Assembly (NCBI GenBank): GCA_021821705.1
Contig: JAKACE010000145.1
Span: 1-5,613 of the forward strand
DNA: 5,613 nt
Reading direction: 5' to 3'
Source of the DNA: Actinomycetes bacterium
GTDB taxonomy: Bacteria; Actinomycetota; Acidimicrobiia; Acidimicrobiales; Palsa-688
Shown: positions 5,557-5,613 of the stretch, in pieces
Layout: each line of letters starts with the position of its first letter
Position numbering within the stretch: the stretch's first letter is position 1
The notes under the pieces: generated by a model
Database searches by the model: none
Seen by the model: only the letters and a program-made list of their open reading frames with translations
Told to the model about the DNA's origin: nothing
Made by a program: the position numbers and the translations under genes

Positions 5557-5613
5557 GCCGGCTGTGCCCGCGCCACCGGCCGCCCCCGCCGTCGGCGGCC
5601 TGCGGCCCCTCGG
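5552..5613 (+). CDS. Possible start of a divergent gene running off the right edge
   Basis: From an ATG at 5552 the plus strand reads 20 codons without a stop, MTPAVPAPPAAPAVGGLRPL, with 18 of 20 third positions G or C. An Ala/Pro-rich head like this is common before the first domain of actinobacterial proteins. A GTG at 5546 is an alternative in-frame start. Only a weak AGG (5544-5546) precedes it. The complementary strand is equally open: it could be the tail of a minus-strand gene ending with TAA at 5542-5544, reading ...GVIGT, 11 bases before the ABC ATPase start. Both readings place third codon positions in the same column, so codon bias cannot choose. The window is too short to assign any function. 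Confidence 0.3.
   Translation, partial: MTPAVPAPPAAPAVGGLRPL

Noticed and set aside
1..5613. CRISPR array, tRNA or rRNA genes, insertion-sequence ends, or a prophage or defence cassette
   Set aside because: No regularly spaced repeats, cloverleaf-like segments, transposase motifs or terminal inverted repeats were found, and the two main genes alone do not define a known defence system.

Overview
The window is GC-rich DNA with strong G/C preference at third codon positions and dense gene packing, as expected of a high-GC actinobacterium. A remnant near 4.6 kb carries an 'ATPDAKGYWLVSADG' repeat. I associate this repeat with large secreted proteins of Acidimicrobiia and related Actinobacteria, so an acidimicrobial or similar soil/aquatic lineage is my best guess. 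No rRNA, tRNA or other placement marker is present.

Layout. (1) Positions 2-172 hold the 3' end of an upstream plus-strand gene with a charged, SHOCT-like C-terminal tail. (2) Positions 173-227 are a 55-base gap with a TANNNT-type -10 box (TACACT) inside a palindrome; it lacks a Shine-Dalgarno sequence. (3) Positions 228-3257 encode a 1009-residue SNF2-family helicase-like ATPase of the actinobacterial HelZ type, with an N-terminal SNF2-associated DUF3670 region. (4) Positions 3254-4441 encode a 395-residue SWIM zinc-finger protein whose GTG start overlaps the helicase stop by four bases. (5) Positions 4442-4840 contain no intact gene, only a decayed fragment of the secreted-repeat family and a possible hairpin. 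(6) Positions 4841-5530 (minus strand) encode an ABC-2-type exporter ATPase. (7) Positions 5526-5556 hold a perfect 12-base inverted repeat over the ATPase start codon, followed by the edge of another possible gene.

The SNF2 and SWIM genes are clearly one translationally coupled unit. The pairing is known in actinobacteria: the SWIM domain takes its name partly from SWI2/SNF2. The likely picture is a DNA-translocating motor with a Zn-binding nucleic-acid or protein adaptor, but the cellular role (repair, recombination, nucleoprotein remodelling or defence) is not established and the sequence does not decide it. The ABC ATPase looks unrelated and convergent; no permease partner is visible, though one could begin at the right edge.

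I do not see a convincing undescribed system. The signals most worth checking are the two palindromes that each enclose a candidate -10 box beside a start codon, and the orphan secreted-repeat fragment.
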